DNA of 64,000 nt from Ignelater luminosus. Its lineage: Eukaryota; Arthropoda; Insecta; Coleoptera; Elateridae. The notes below the pieces were generated by a model, which did not search any database, was not told the DNA's origin, and saw only the letters and a program-made list of their open reading frames with translations. A program made the translations under genes and the position numbers. The stretch spans positions 38,671-102,670 of the forward strand of contig VTPC01004662.1 of assembly GCA_011009095.1 (NCBI GenBank), in the 5' to 3' direction. Shown here piece by piece: positions 34,018-46,211 of the stretch; positions within the stretch are counted from its first letter, which is position 1, and each line of letters begins with the position of its first letter.

Positions 34018-34860
34018 TTTTATCATAAGGTTTCACTAGTTGAAAAACGCACAGACAGTAAGAAGTTTCAATTAAGAAACTGTTGGGGCACACACCTTTG
34101 CTTTTGATGCAGAAACAAGGATATATTTTTTCAGAGAATTTTACATTTTTATATTTACCACCGATAAGAAAGTTACTAAAATAACAAATTAGAATGCACA
34201 TTTTATTTTCCTTTCCTCTTTGTATTTAATCAGAGGAAATATGTGCTTAAATGGAGTTACCCACGGCAGAATTTAGAAATTTATTTCCAATACCTATTCC
34301 AGTTTATACTAAGACAGTATACCAATCAATCTCTATTAAAGGAGACTTAAGTCTTTTTAAATAAAAGATACTTAGTACTTACTAATGTACAAAGATTTTA
34401 ATTTCGTAATTGAGGAAATTCATTTGAAATAAATATTAGTTTAATGTGATTTTTCAGGAAACTTTGCAAATATTTATAATCTGTAGATATGGCCGGAATT
34501 ACTACCGATGACTAACGTATTACATAGCTGTGAACAATTCTTTGAGTATTTCTTTTTTAATAAATAATTCATTCCAAACATAAGTTTGCATAAAAATTAC
34601 AAAATGTAATTTACACATATGTAATATATTTAACTTGTTTTTCATATCCTGTTTTACTCTGCTTAATTTGGCTAGAAAAGTTAATTGATTGTTGCTATAA
34701 TTCTGATTATTAGCTTTTCAAATAAAATTAACAAAAAATGTGAGTAAATAATTTGCCAGTTTTACCTGAATATTGGTCATATGATCATAAGTAAAATTAA
34801 AAAACCTTTAAACACAATACCTACTGAAATATAGTTAAGTCAAGTCTTTTTATTTACATA
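34018..34860. other. Upstream region of Kazal 2
   Basis: AT-rich, no gene. The minus frame running from 34201 into the Kazal gene is read-through of upstream DNA and intron, not a better start. Confidence 0.4.
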
Positions 34861-34866
34861 CTACAT

Positions 34867-36315
34867 ATGTTATCGAAAAACCACATCAAGCAGGACAGCC
34901 ATCTTATTACCATTTTTACTTTTGTTCTCTTTAGTCGTTCTAGGATATTTAAAAAAGTTCTCGTCTTATTGAAGACTTTAGTCCTTGCATGGTACTACAA
35001 TTTAAAAGATATGCTTATGCGCTTTGGATATCTCGTCTCTTTCTTACTTCTGATGTCACTCGGTGAAAAAATGTCACATTCACCTTTCTCGCAAATGGAA
35101 AGATCATGCATTCTTCTTTTCAATGAAATTATTATTTAATATTACACAAAAGATGGAGAGTGTGGTGTATCCACTGTGACTTAGGCGGAAGTAACAGAAG
35201 TCTTTGGTCAGAGCTAGATATTAGCATTGATAAAACATGGTTTGAGAACTCACATAATGGTAAACTAGTTTATGTATTTGCCGATACACCACACAAGATC
35301 AAGCTTTTTGCTAAATCATTTTATTGACTCAGGTTTTGTAATTGATGGTAAACATGTCACGTCTACACCAATCGTGCATCTTCTACACAACATTAATCAA
35401 TTTGACCTCAATATGGCTCACAAAATTAATAAAATCTATCTAACTGTAAAAGGCGCAGAACGACAAAAAGCCAAATTTGCTACAAAAGTATTTTTTCATA
35501 CAATAGCAAAGGCAGTATCCAGAATAGGTTCTTTAGGTGTTTGTGACTCCAATAACAACTGGTTACAATGTCAGACTTTCTGAAAACTACAAATAATTGG
35601 TTTGATGTTTTCAATAGTAAAGTTAGTCAAACTAACTCCCGAAGCAGAATGAAAGCTTTAGAAGATCATGCCATTTTGGATAAAATAGTCGCTGTTGTGA
35701 GTGCAATGAGAAATATTAATTGTCTTGCATGACTGCCTTTCTAAGGTGGAAAGTTGGAAAGTTTTTTGTGAATCATCCATTTTTTTGGAGGTTTGCATGA
35801 CCATACAAGTGCGCTATAGCCTTAATATTGTCTCAGAAATTATTTATTAGGATGAAATAACGAGGTGATATCTGAATCAGCTAATGTTAGACAAACAGAT
35901 GATGCAGCTAACATTGTTACCTCCAGTATGCATGATAATTTACAAATAACTCCACAGATGGCATTGCTGTTGTGACTCGACCAATGCCGAGTAGATTAGA
36001 GATTCCAAATGATATTACATGTGAATTGGTTATGGAAGACTTAAATCTACTTGAATTGAATAGAGTGGGGACTTTGGCAGGATTGATTGCTTTCAAGCTT
36101 AAGCATAAAGTTCTTGAATTTGTATGCAGTGACGACAATGATTCATTATCCTGGATTAATCATTTATTAGCGAGCAGATTAAGGAAACCAAAAGATGAAT
36201 TCATACAAAAAGTTAGAGAATTAGGTGCTATATTTGATGTAATGAACAGAAATTCTTTAATGTCAGGCAAAATTACATTGCACGCCTTATTCAATGTTCA
36301 GAGCAAGTACATTTG
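34867..36315 (+). pseudogene. P-element/THAP9-like transposase relic
   Basis: Blocks in family order: GYLVSFLLLMSLGEKMSHSP and MERSCILLFNEI (34867-35139); then, across frames, GGSNRSLWSELDISIDKTWF and KLVYVFADTPHKIKLF; FIDSGFVIDGKHVTSTP, FDLNMAHKINK and VKGAERQKAKFATKVF (35272-35583), the hallmark of P transposases; and a C-terminal piece (35972-36316) with GLIAFKLKHK and LSWINHLLASRL. The THAP DNA-binding end is not seen. Stops and shifts near 35140, 35330, 35583 and 35730 make it nonfunctional. Confidence 0.75.
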
Positions 36316-36639
36316 AGTAGCAGTGTAAATCAATTATTTTAGAAGTGTAAAATGTATGTTAGGATATAAAAGCTAAACTATAATATTAAAGAAAAATCTA
36401 AAATTAAAAATAGGAAATTTTGTAAAATTACAAATAATCAAGTTGTTTAATAAACTCTATTGGTTTTTTGTTGTTTCTTTCCTTGCACTTACTGTTGTGA
36501 CGTAAAATTCAAAGTTAACGTGCTAACCTTAAAAAATAATTTAACAATCAGAATATTTTACATTCTATAAGTTAAAGTGCTAACCAAAAAACTGGAAGCT
36601 CCTAAATTGCGGTTGTGAGATTTTATACAATGAAGGAGC

Positions 36640-37215
36640 CTTAGTCTATCTTTATATCAGCTGGCCATAATCTCTTTAGTCTTCGAGCATGTGCTAGTTG
36701 TAGTAAAGGCTGAAAAATTTCGTTGGGATGAATTCACATTTTTCATGGTGTTTGGTGTATCTGTCATTGATTACCTCTTTGATAAAGGGGATTTTCAGGT
36801 CCATGAATTGTTGAGTTTGACACACACCAGGGTGCGTTTGTAATCATACGTAATACTTTCGACTGGCTCCTTTGATTAGATTTGCTTGCGCATCCTCAGA
36901 CTTCAATTCCATACATCCATATTGACTTGATTATAGTGCTGTATATTAATAGATCGTTTTCCAGGCTTAAGCTTGAGTTCATCCTATTTTAACTAGTAGA
37001 GATCTTTAACTTTCATATCCATCTGCTTTTTCTTCTTGGTTAGGTGCACTTTTCAACTAAGTCGAGAATCTAAATGCATGCTAAGGTACTAGGAAGAAGT
37101 AGTTTTAGGAATTAGTTTGTTGTTAATATATATTGGTAGACAATGATCGTTTCTAAAAAGGAAACCAATGTGGTTGGATTTGGTCTCATTTATTCTGCTA
37201 TATTTTCGTGTGTGT
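36640..37215 (-). pseudogene. Jockey-like LINE C-terminal relic
   Basis: On the minus strand, in one to two frames: NETKSNHIGFLFRNDHCLPI and YINNKLIPKTTSS, then a degraded YL..HLD.RLS.K.H segment, KKKKQMDMKVKDLY, the segment after LK.GKRSINIQYYNQV, and IxSKEPVESITYDY. These follow the region after the reverse transcriptase fingers in Jockey-like LINEs (YLG..LD..LTW and the thumb). Several stops. Only about 190 residues are preserved. Confidence 0.55.
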
Positions 37216-37372
37216 TCGCGTTGTAGCGTAAGTGCTTTCTAATACATTACAGATATAATTTCAAGACTGTAACTACTTTTTGTTGTTCTAAATACTTTAA
37301 TCTTTAATCTGACTTTCTTAAAAGTTAATTAAATAAATGTTTTAATGAATCTTTTATGACCTAAGGTTTACT

Positions 37373-39093
37373 GTCCTGTACACCTACAGGGCATTAGGAA
37401 AATAGCATTCTACTGTAGTGTTGTTTTAGGCGTTTTACGTTCCATGGAGCCTTATCTATGATGGAAGATGGTATTATTGAAGCTGATACAATCACATTAC
37501 TGCCACCTAATAATGATTCTGATGATATTACCGATGAAGATGATGTAGATATAAGTAATTTACCTGCAAGTCAGATGCAGGATCAACTTGAAGCAAGATA
37601 CAGGAGCACAGAAGAAGAATAACAATCTGAAGATGATATATCACTAAACGAAAACAAAAATAGACAAGTGAAAAAGAGAAAAATCTATCAGGACATAGAA
37701 AGAGATTTACCATCCGATGATTATACTTTCTCAATACACGAGAAAGATGTTCTTTTCATCAAAAGATCTCCATCTAAACTTTTCTAAGACATCTTGCAAG
37801 CAATTGTTACTGAAACCAATCGTTATTCGCAACAAACAAACAAGAACGTAACTGTTGATTTGTCAAAAATAAAATGTTTTTTTAGAATATTAATACTTCA
37901 GTAAATATATACCTGTTGCCCGACAAAGGATGTTATGGGAAAAATTAAAAGATACTCATAATGCTCTCGTATCTGATCCTATATCACGAGACAAGCTTGA
38001 TCACATCATGTCACATATACATCTGTGTGATAATGCAAAGCTTGAACAAAACGATAAATTAGCTAAACTTAGACCTTTGTTTGAGCATCTAAACAAGAAA
38101 TTTTTGGAATATGCATTTTTTGAAGAATATCACAGCATTGATGAGGTAGTGGTTCCTTACGACTTGATATAAACAATACATGGAAAATCAATATGGTACG
38201 GATTCAAACTATGGTTTGAGCACTAGCAAGGAGTAACTACTTATGTAAGACAAATGTATAAATCTTTGAGAGTAGCTTCTTCTATAATACTAAGCTACGC
38301 TGATAGATTTCGAGAAAAATGGGCAGACTTAAGGTTTTATTTCTTCTTTGATTACTTTTTCTCTTCAGCAGGCTTATTGGAAGCGCTAGAAGGAAAACAA
38401 ATTGTGGTACTAAAACCATTCGAGAAAACCGCATTCTAAGCAGCACATTGAAAGACTCAAAGCTTACGAAAAAGGAAAAATGTGAAGTGTACGATTATTG
38501 AAAGGTGATGAATAAAAATGTTATATTCGTAAAATGGAACGACAGTAGTATCGTAACATTAGGATCAAATGTAAGTGGGGTCCATCCTCTTTATTCGGTC
38601 AGAAGATAGATAATAACTGTAGATCAGCCTCATCTGGTAAAGCTAAGTATCTAAGAGAAATTCGGTTCGTATGAACCGACCAGATCAAAATATTATCCGG
38701 TACAAAATATCAATTTGTGATAGAAAGTGGTATTCCCCCTTAATTTTTAGTGCATAGACTTGACCGTTAATAATGCCTGGCAGATCCATAGAAAAAAAAA
38801 AGAGGGGAACCATAAGTCAGCTTTGGAAACTGTTTTAGAGGAAAATAAAAATGAGTTAATGCATCAGATAGGAAGACCATTCACATTCCTAAACCAATTA
38901 AAATACGATCTACTAGCTCACTTAGTAGTTCTTCAAACACAACAGACAAGATGTGAATTTTGTTATGAAGAAAACAACAAGGAGGTGCTTGAAATGTGAT
39001 CAGGGTGTACATGTTAAGTGTTTTGTAGATTTTAATGATCATTAGGAAATAATTCTATAGCATTGTATTTTCCTGGTGTCCTAAATGTAGGAC
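37373..39093 (+). mobile_element. piggyBac-like element, degraded
   Basis: Possible ends: GTCCTGTACACCTACAGG...AGGAAAATAGCAT (37373-37412) against the reverse complement of 39058-39093 (GTCCTACATTTAGGACACCAGGAAAATACAATGC). No clean TTAA duplication is visible. The transposase relic fills the interior. Confidence 0.55.
37458..39040 (+). pseudogene. piggyBac-type transposase relic
   Basis: An acidic N-terminus (NDSDDITDEDDVDISNLP) is followed by the piggyBac core: SDPISRDKLDHIMSHIHLCD, NDKLAKLRPLFEHLNKKF, YHSIDEVVVPYDLI (the Asp of IDE is a catalytic candidate) and HGKSIWYGFKLWF. Later blocks are shifted in frame. A Cys-rich end (RCEFCYEENNKE, then SGCTC) matches the family's C-terminal zinc domain. 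Stops near 37620, 37788 and 38170 and further shifts show it is dead. Confidence 0.75.
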
Positions 39094-39189
39094 ACTTCTA
39101 AATGATGATTGTTAAAAAACATTTTGCAACAAAAACCGTCTTAGTATATTTCTTGGCTCGTAGTAACACTAGAAACTAATAATTAAATG

Positions 39190-39762
39190 TAAGTAAGACA
39201 CCCTTTATCACAAAAGCAGGAAAATTCCAGTTTAAAGTCCTCCCATTTGGCCTTAAAAATGCTCCAGCAATTTTCCAACGTATTTTGTCAAACCTAATTA
39301 GAAGAAATAATTTAGACAAATTCTCTATCAATTATATTAATGACATCTTGATATTTTCCAAAACATGGGCAGAACACCTTCAACATATCGCACAATTACT
39401 TCAAGCATTAATGGATGAAGCCCTTAAAATTAACCTGGTGAAGTGCATTTTCGCTGCCCAATCAGTAAAATATCTTGGCCACTTTATTCAGCATAACAAA
39501 GTCTCTCCCGCACAGGAAATCTAGTTGGCATTAAAAATCTTAAGAGACCAACAGATAAATCTGGTGTTCGAAGTATGCTGGGTTCCATTAACTTCTATCT
39601 AAAATATATTGAAAACAGTTCACAGAAGTTTGAACCACTTCATAGATTACTAAGAAAAAATGTTGAATTTCAATGGCCAGAAGAATGAAAAATTGTTCCA
39701 GCTAATAAAAGATTATCTCTGCTCTTCTCCTATTTTATCGATTTATGATGTAGATAAAGATA
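39190..39762 (+). pseudogene. Gypsy reverse transcriptase fragment
   Basis: Starts at TPFITKAGKFQFKVLPFGLK and NAPAIFQRILSN, RT fingers and palm of the Ty3/Gypsy type. The catalytic box reads NYINDILIFSKT where YLDDI is usual, so one Asp is Asn. It continues through VKYLGHFIQHNKVSP to a stop at about 39522. A frame-shifted tethered part leads to SPILSIYDVDKDI, where the mariner has inserted. Confidence 0.8.
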
Positions 39763-39764
39763 TA

Positions 39765-41057
39765 CGAGGGCTGTTTGACGGAAGTGTGACATTTCAATAA
39801 AAAACAGGTTTAGCCTAGATTTTTTTTATTATTTTTCAACATAGTTCCCTCCAAGTGCTACACACTTAGTCCAACGACTTTCCAATTTCTTTAAGCCGTC
39901 TGAGAAATGTTCTTTTGGCAACTCGTCAAAATAGGTCTCCGTTGCAGCAATAACCTCTGCATTTGATGTGAATTTTTTTCCTGCGGGAGATTTTTTCAAA
40001 TTCGGAAATAAAAAAAAGTCGCTTGGGGCCAGATCCGGTGAGTATGGTGGATGGGGAAGCAATTCGTAGCGTAATTGTACCAATTTAGCGGTCGCAATTG
40101 CGGATGAATGAGATGGGGCGTTGTCGTGATGAAAGAGCACTTTCTTACGTGCCAAATGTGGGCGTTTCTTCTTTAAGATAACATCAAAACGGGTCAATAA
40201 ATCAGCATAATATTGGCCAGTTATTGTTTTACCCCTTTCCAAATAGTCAATATGGATTATGCCTTTAGAATCCCAAAAAATAGTCGCCATAACCTTATTA
40301 GCCGAGTGACCAATTTTAGTCTTCTTTGGTGCACGTTCGTCTGGTGAAATCCACTGTTTCGACTGTTCCTTTGTCTCAGGGGTGTGGTGGTGGATCCAGG
40401 TTTCGTCAACAGTCACATATCGGCGAAAAAACTCAACTGGATTACGTTGTAACATGACCAAACATTGATTTGAAAGTTGAACACGAATTCTCATTTGGTC
40501 CACTGTGAGTAATCGCGGCACCCATCTTGCTGATACCTTTTTCATATGCAAATGTTCGTGTAAAATATTATGCACCCGTTCGATTGAGATGCCAACAGCA
40601 TCAACTATCTCGCGCACTTTCAAACGTCGATCAGCCATTACCATATTATGGATTTTGTCAACGATTTCCTTAGTAGTGACCGTTTGTAAGGGCCCGGAGC
40701 GTTCACCATCATCAGTGCTCATACGGCCAGTTTTAAATGAATTAAACCACTTGGAAACCATTCCATGCGATGGAGCAGATTCACCGTAATATTTCCGTAA
40801 TTTCTCCTCAGTTTCTTTCACTGTTTTTCCACGTAAAAAATAATGTTTAATTAAAACACGAAATTCACGTTTTTCCATATTTACAAAATAGCACAAACTT
40901 AATTGATTTCTATAACTGTCAAATGTATACTATTTCACAGATTGACATGAAATTTGGAGGTTAAGCCTCTAAAAGACTGACGTATATGCTAATGTTTTCG
41001 ATTTACCGATATCAGCGCCATCTAGCGGAAAGTCACGCTTCCGTCAAACAGCCCTCG
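39765..41057 (-). mobile_element. Mariner element, complete
   Basis: TIRs CGAGGGCTGTTTGACGGAAG (from 39765) and its reverse complement up to 41057 are almost perfect. The TA duplication is at 39763-39764 and 41058-41059. Removing the element rejoins the Gypsy RNase H frame (DKDI/YIETDASYKG). Its gene is uninterrupted. Confidence 0.92.
39829..40896 (-). CDS. Mariner transposase, intact open frame
   Basis: This is the longest intact transposase frame in the window (355 codons; the second Met, MEKREF, is the likelier start, giving about 350 residues against about 345 in Mos1). The N-terminal HTH pair spans roughly residues 1-120. WVPRLLT precedes the catalytic core: VDETWIHHHTPETK (first Asp), HHDNAPSHSS (second) and YSPDLAPSDFFLF (third), with exactly 34 residues between the second and third, hence DD34D. 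All catalytic residues are present and both TIRs are nearly identical, so this copy is a candidate for activity. Confidence 0.92.
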   Translation of the reverse strand: MCYFVNMEKREFRVLIKHYFLRGKTVKETEEKLRKYYGESAPSHGMVSKWFNSFKTGRMSTDDGERSGPLQTVTTKEIVDKIHNMVMADRRLKVREIVDAVGISIERVHNILHEHLHMKKVSARWVPRLLTVDQMRIRVQLSNQCLVMLQRNPVEFFRRYVTVDETWIHHHTPETKEQSKQWISPDERAPKKTKIGHSANKVMATIFWDSKGIIHIDYLERGKTITGQYYADLLTRFDVILKKKRPHLARKKVLFHHDNAPSHSSAIATAKLVQLRYELLPHPPYSPDLAPSDFFLFPNLKKSPAGKKFTSNAEVIAATETYFDELPKEHFSDGLKKLESRWTKCVALGGNYVEK

Positions 41058-41059
41058 TA

Positions 41060-42596
41060 TATATCGAAACGGATGCGAGTTATAAAGGACTGGGTACTAC
41101 TTTAAAACAACCACAAATGGATGGTAAACTTCACCCTGTTGCCTATTTTTTCAAGAAAATTGTCGGAAGAAGAGAAGAAAATGGATGTTATTCATTTAGA
41201 ATGTAAAGCTATAAAGGATGCAATTAACTACTGGCAATATTATTTAATAGGACGGTCTTTTACGGTATGCAGCGACCATAAACCATTAGAAAATCTTAAA
41301 ACAAAATCATTAACTGACGAAATATTAAGTGATTTGGTTTATTATTTATCTCAATTCAATTTCAAGATCATCTACCAGAAAGGGAAAGAGAATATCGTGG
41401 CAGACCTTTTATCACGGTATCCCGTTCTGGAATACTTTGAAAATGACGATGCGATTACAGTTGTAAATTTAGTAGAATTAGTTGACATTGTAAATGATCA
41501 AAAATGCAATATTAATGAACTGAGATATGCAAAGAGAACCGAAGTACACCGAGACATTATTTTTAAAAAATTAAGGGACAAGCCTAGAATATTTGTCTCA
41601 GTTGAATTTAGAAAAAAGTTAATAAAACTCATCCATGAGACTTATGACCATATTGGCATTTCTCAAATGCTCGCTACAATCAGACCATTTTACTACTTTA
41701 AAAACCTCGATAATTTAGTTAGTGAATTCTGTAAAAAGTGTTCAACATGCATTGAAAATAAAACACGCTGCAGTAGAATAATTGGCCTAATGTCAAAACT
41801 AGGACCAGCCAAGGAACCTTTTGAAATTATGTCTATTAATACCGTTGGTGGTTTCGGTGGAACTCGATCAAATAAAAAGTTCATGCATATCCTGGTGGAC
41901 CATTTTACTAGATATGCCTGGATTTCCACATTAGGAACTCAAAGTGCCCGTGATTTTATAGACCTCATTGCTTCTATAACAACAAAAAATAAAATTAAAA
42001 TCATAGGAGCTTATCAATACACTGGTTTAAACTCTGAAGATTTTAAGACTTATCTTGATAAACGAAACATTCAGTTGATTTTTACCTGCATCGATTGTCC
42101 ACAATCTAACTGTTTAAATGAAAGACTTAACCATACACTTGTGAACAGAATAAGATGCAAAATAAATTCTGATGGTGAAAAAAGAGCTTGGTCTACTATT
42201 GCCGAAGAATGCGTGATTGATTATAATAAGACACTTCATTCAGCTACAAAATTCCAACCTCTGTACCTATTAACCGGAATCCATTCTACAATATGCCCAA
42301 TTAATAACCACAGCCCACTAACTCTGGCGGAAGATAGAACACAGGCATTCTTCAACTCCATGACAAACTTTTACATGAATAAATTACGAATTGATAAGAC
42401 TCGAACCTATCATGAATTTAAAGTTGGAGATCAAGTCTACGTAGGAAACGGAAGCAAACTTAATCGACGGAAAATGGATAAAGTGAGGATTTTGAGTCGG
42501 ATCTCACCATTATTTTATGAACTTGATTGCGGGAAGCGAAAGCAAATATCCAATTATTTTCATGTCAATAAGTTGTCCCTTTGCCTTTCTGACTAA
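41060..42596 (+). pseudogene. Gypsy RNase H and integrase, catalytic Asp lost
   Basis: RNase H begins YIETDASYKGLG. A one-base shift in a T run near 41150 leads into FSRKLSEEEKKMDVIHLE and CSDHKPLENL. The integrase has an H2C2 finger (HETYDHIG...CKKCSTC). Its core is damaged: MSINTVGGF where the first Asp is expected (usually SIDT), GAYQYTGLNSE where a second Asp is expected, and only the Glu in NCLNERLNHTL remains. The C-terminal part (FKVGDQVYVGNGSKLNRRKM) is complete. The frame after 41121 is open for 491 codons although the enzyme should be dead. Confidence 0.82.
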
Positions 42597-42617
42597 AATG
42601 ACTTGGGAGGGGGGGGG

Positions 42618-42806
42618 TGTAAGTTGGTATGTGTCACATGACAGTTCTGTCAAAAGTCTAATGAACATTTATTTATTTATTTAATAATAGTAGAAACGTG
42701 TAATTTAATTATTCTTTGCAGGTATGTTAACTTATGGTGCTTTATTTTAATATTGTAATTATAATTCTTTGCAGAATAATAAAATCAGTTGGAAAACGAT
42801 CTTACA
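42618..42806 (+). repeat. Gypsy 3' LTR
   Basis: It starts TGTAAGTTGG right after the G-rich purine tract and ends AACGATCTTACA, so the ends TGTAAG...CTTACA are inverted. AATAAAA signals lie inside. No matching 5' LTR is present. Confidence 0.65.
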
Positions 42807-44179
42807 TATATTATAAATTTTGTTTTATAAAGTTTTACGGTTAATATGCACAATGCAAACTGAGACGTTGAGGCAATAAAATTTACAAATTTTATTCAAA
42901 TTTTGTCAAAGACTGCATCGATTAAGGTTAGGAGAAGAAAACAAATTTATTATATCTTACATACAAAATTTCTCTAAAAATGGATTTTTTAAATATTCAA
43001 ATATTTTGGACGTACCGAATAAATAAGCAGTTACAGAAGTCATTTCTACAGCAAAATATTACCTCGAAGACTTCTCAATAGGAATTAAAAATCTAACCTA
43101 CTGTACTGTCTTTTAATAGTCTTGAAACAGAGAGGACAAGCTTCTCTGTAATATGCTGTTCTTAGTTCAATCAAATATTTTTTAAAAAAAAAGTAAATGA
43201 GATGGTAAGGATTTGGTTTTTCTGTTGCTGTATTGGCTACATCGTAGTATCAAGTGCTATTAAACGAACACAGTATTACTTGTACATCAATTGTTTATAA
43301 ATACCTATTCAATTTTTATAAAGACACAAAAATATAATTATATCAGCGAAACGAAGTGTTGTTACAAACAGCAAGATTAAAACAAGTTTAAAAAATATTA
43401 AATGTTGATCCGTGTCATGGTTTGAAAAGCCATTATTCTAGTTTCTTTCTCAATTTAATACCATTCACACGTATCACCATAAGCAACAACATCAGAATAT
43501 TTGGAATTTCCATAATTGTAATTAATACCTTCTTCTTTAATTCAAACAAAATTATGACTTAATTATTATTCCCGTTTACCTTCAAATGCAAATAAAACCT
43601 AAAGGCATATACTGTTTGAACCACACTAGAAAAACCATCGAAAAAATATACGAAGAATTGAAATGTACCAGGAAAATAAGTATTTCGAAGAAACAAAGTA
43701 TGAGGATTGGTGTACAAGAAATTGACGTGTGAGGAAAATGATTTACGAGTAACTAACCCAGACTTCAAGGTCGAAAAAATTGTTGCTTACATCCTGAAGT
43801 GTCACGTAAACGATAAATATTTATAATTTATCAAAATAAAACACTATTCCACTTAAATATTACCTCAAAATGTATTCGTCTGACGCGTTTCGATATTACA
43901 TTATCATTTTCAAAGACATAAACAAACAAGTTGTCATACTAACCAGCTAACTTGATCCAAGGTCCAACTAAGAATATGATTTTCATTCTTCACCCAACAC
44001 ATGCAGTAACGGCAATTTTATTAGGTCAATCGGTGAGTGAGTTTGGACGATTGATTTTAATTGTCATCTTCTATGTCATTCCATCACAAATCATTCAATT
44101 TAAGAAAAAAATGTATCTCCCACTGTTTTGTTTCTTTCACATTTAATCTCATTTGTTAGACCTTTTAAGACTTAACCTC
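42807..44179. other. Gene-free spacer
   Basis: Short frames only. No repeat recognised. Confidence 0.4.
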
Positions 44180-44541
44180 TTAGTCAAGTTTCTCACTAGT
44201 ACAACTGTTTGGAATGTGTTCTGTATTGGAAGGAGTTACTACATTTCTTGATGGTAGGCATTTAGCATCTTCTATATCTTCTTCATGCTCTTCGTCATTG
44301 AAATCATGTTCTTCTTCGCGGCTATCTGCAACAGTTTCCGGTTCAGGTGGCGATGGTACATTGCTTGGAGTTTCTTCAATAAACTGTGTCTTGACAAAAG
44401 GAAGGGCAAAGTGCATTGCTCCCAACAACTAATACGGTTTCTTGTTTCTTCTTGCCGTTCCTCTAGGTGGGAGATTATCATCACAGTTGCGCTGATGTAA
44501 AGTGTTCTATGTTGTAAAATAGGTGGTGCAGTTTCATGCAA
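44180..44541 (-). other. Acidic open frame, possible MADF-like fragment
   Basis: Minus-strand frame 44428-44180 reads LLGAMHFALPFVKTQFIEET, then an acidic Pro/Ser tail (PSPPEPETVADSREEEHDFN). An upstream piece in another frame (to 44541) could precede it with one stop. The layout (aromatic FLxPFV followed by an acidic tail) recalls the end of MADF/Myb-like domains, but this is only a resemblance. Confidence 0.25.
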
Positions 44542-44978
44542 TCGGTTGCATTATCGCACGCAATCAGTTGCATTGCAACTGGTCGTGCAAATGAGAAACC
44601 TGCCTTAAATATCTTTGAAACATTTTTAATTACAGAGTTTATTAGGAATTTAAATTTGAAACACCAGTCAAGCTGTTTATAATGTAAACATTTTAATTAA
44701 TTTTGTATCGAAGCATCAATAAAAATATTGCTCTGTTTTACCAAGCACAATTATTAAAAGACCAAGTCAAACCCAATCCAAAACGTAAACTTCTCAAGAT
44801 TATCGTTGAAACTCTCATCGAGTCAAAATCGCAATGTCAGAAAGCACAAAAGAGTTGAAGTCAAAACTTTGCTTAAACGACAAAAACCTTTGTCCTGCTT
44901 ACACCCTTAAACAGCTTGATTTCAATGTCACGGCATACACAACGAACAACAATTTTGTTAAAAGATTAAAATAGATTA

Positions 44979-45140
44979 TGTTTGGGGAGGCTTCTTAATT
45001 ATAAGAATAGTTTATTTTATAGCTTTTATTATCTTACAACAATCTTTCATACAGCCTACAGCATACAACTCTATCGGACCTCTTGCGAGCGGGGAGAGGG
45101 CAAGTGCTGTCACATTTCCATGTTGCCAGCTCTCACTACA
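44979..45140 (-). repeat. 3' LTR of young Gypsy
   Basis: Same as 49266-49427 except for five single-base differences. Preceded on the minus strand by the purine tract. Confidence 0.9.
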
Positions 45141-45155
45141 TCCCCTTCTTTAAGA

Positions 45156-46211
45156 TTAAGCCTTAACATAATCTTTAAACCAACTGGGAGGCTTTCTAAG
45201 TCTCTTAGCCTCAATTGATTTATTGACACATTCTGTTTCTTGTTCTTGAAAGTTTTCCACTTTTACACTAATACTATCATTATCTCGTATTACCTCTCTA
45301 TTTTCTAAATTAACATTATCATCTTGATTAACAACTGTAACATCAAGATTTTCCCGTTCTTTTTCTACAGTCGCATTTGTTTGCCTTAAACTATCTGTAC
45401 TAGTATCTATGAATTGACTTTTATTTGAAGAAGGTGCTGGTACTAAATGTCATCGATTTCTACGATAATTTGTATCGTCGCATTTAATTAAATAAGATCT
45501 TGGACATTTGAATGTGGCTGCCACACCAACAACTTTCCCGTATTTTCTTAAATCTTGCACCCAAACTCTATCCCCTTCTTTAAGAATAGAAAGTTCTTTA
45601 ACCTTATGTCTTTTATTGTAGTTCTTTCTTTGTTTTTCTTTTCTTATTTCTAGTTTAGAATGAAATTGTTTTTTATTGAATGACTTTTTAATATTTAATG
45701 ATGGAACTGTTGTTCTAACTTTTCTACACATTACTAGTTCTGCAGGAGAAAATCCTTGTTCTAAGGGAGCTGATCGATAAGCTAATAATCCCTCATATAT
45801 ATCCTCTGATTTCTTAATTAAATTTTTTGCAATTTTGACTGCTGCTTCTGCGCACCCATTTGATTGACTATAATATGGACTACTAGTTACAAAATTAAAT
45901 CCATAAGGTTTTGCAAATTCTCTAAATTTACTTTGAAATTGTGGTCCGTTATCAGTTCTAACTGTTTTTGGAATGCCAAATCGAGCAAAAACTGCTTTAC
46001 AATTTTGTATTACACATTCTTCTGTTAGATAGTTTAATTGAAGTAACTCAAAGTATTGAGAATAATAATCAACTATTATTAAGTACCATTTACCTTGTGC
46101 TTTAAGTAAATCCATACCTAATTTCTCCCAAGGCTGATCAGGGATTTTCTCCTTTACAAAGGGTTCTTTTTGATTTGTCCTATTTTCCACACAAGTTGGA
46201 CAAAATTCAAC
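45156..46211 (-). pseudogene. Gypsy pol, integrase part after two stops
   Basis: Same frame as the upstream pol, following the TAA at 46212. It begins VEFCPTCVENRTNQKEP and has the integrase core: KLGMDLLKAQGK (first Asp), VRTDNGPQF (second Asp), SNGCAEAAVK (Glu), then WVQDLRKYGKVVG in the C-terminal domain. A second stop, TGA in place of CGA near 45447, precedes a tail that ends RKPPSWFKDYVKA at 45156. Both stops are single substitutions, so the protein was complete not long ago. Confidence 0.85.

Larger units (their letters stand above)
39190..42806 (+). mobile_element. Ty3/Gypsy element, 5'-truncated and split by a mariner
   Basis: Pol begins abruptly inside reverse transcriptase near 39190; gag, protease and 5' LTR are absent. 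After 39762 an intact mariner interrupts RNase H, and the frame resumes at 41060. Pol ends at 42596, followed by a purine tract (GGGAGGGGGGGG) and the 3' LTR (42618-42806). Confidence 0.85.

Noticed and set aside
34018..34201. Upstream part of a 182-codon minus frame leading into Kazal 2
   Set aside because: The splice signals and a signal peptide starting at 34017 explain the gene better; the upstream frame is read-through.
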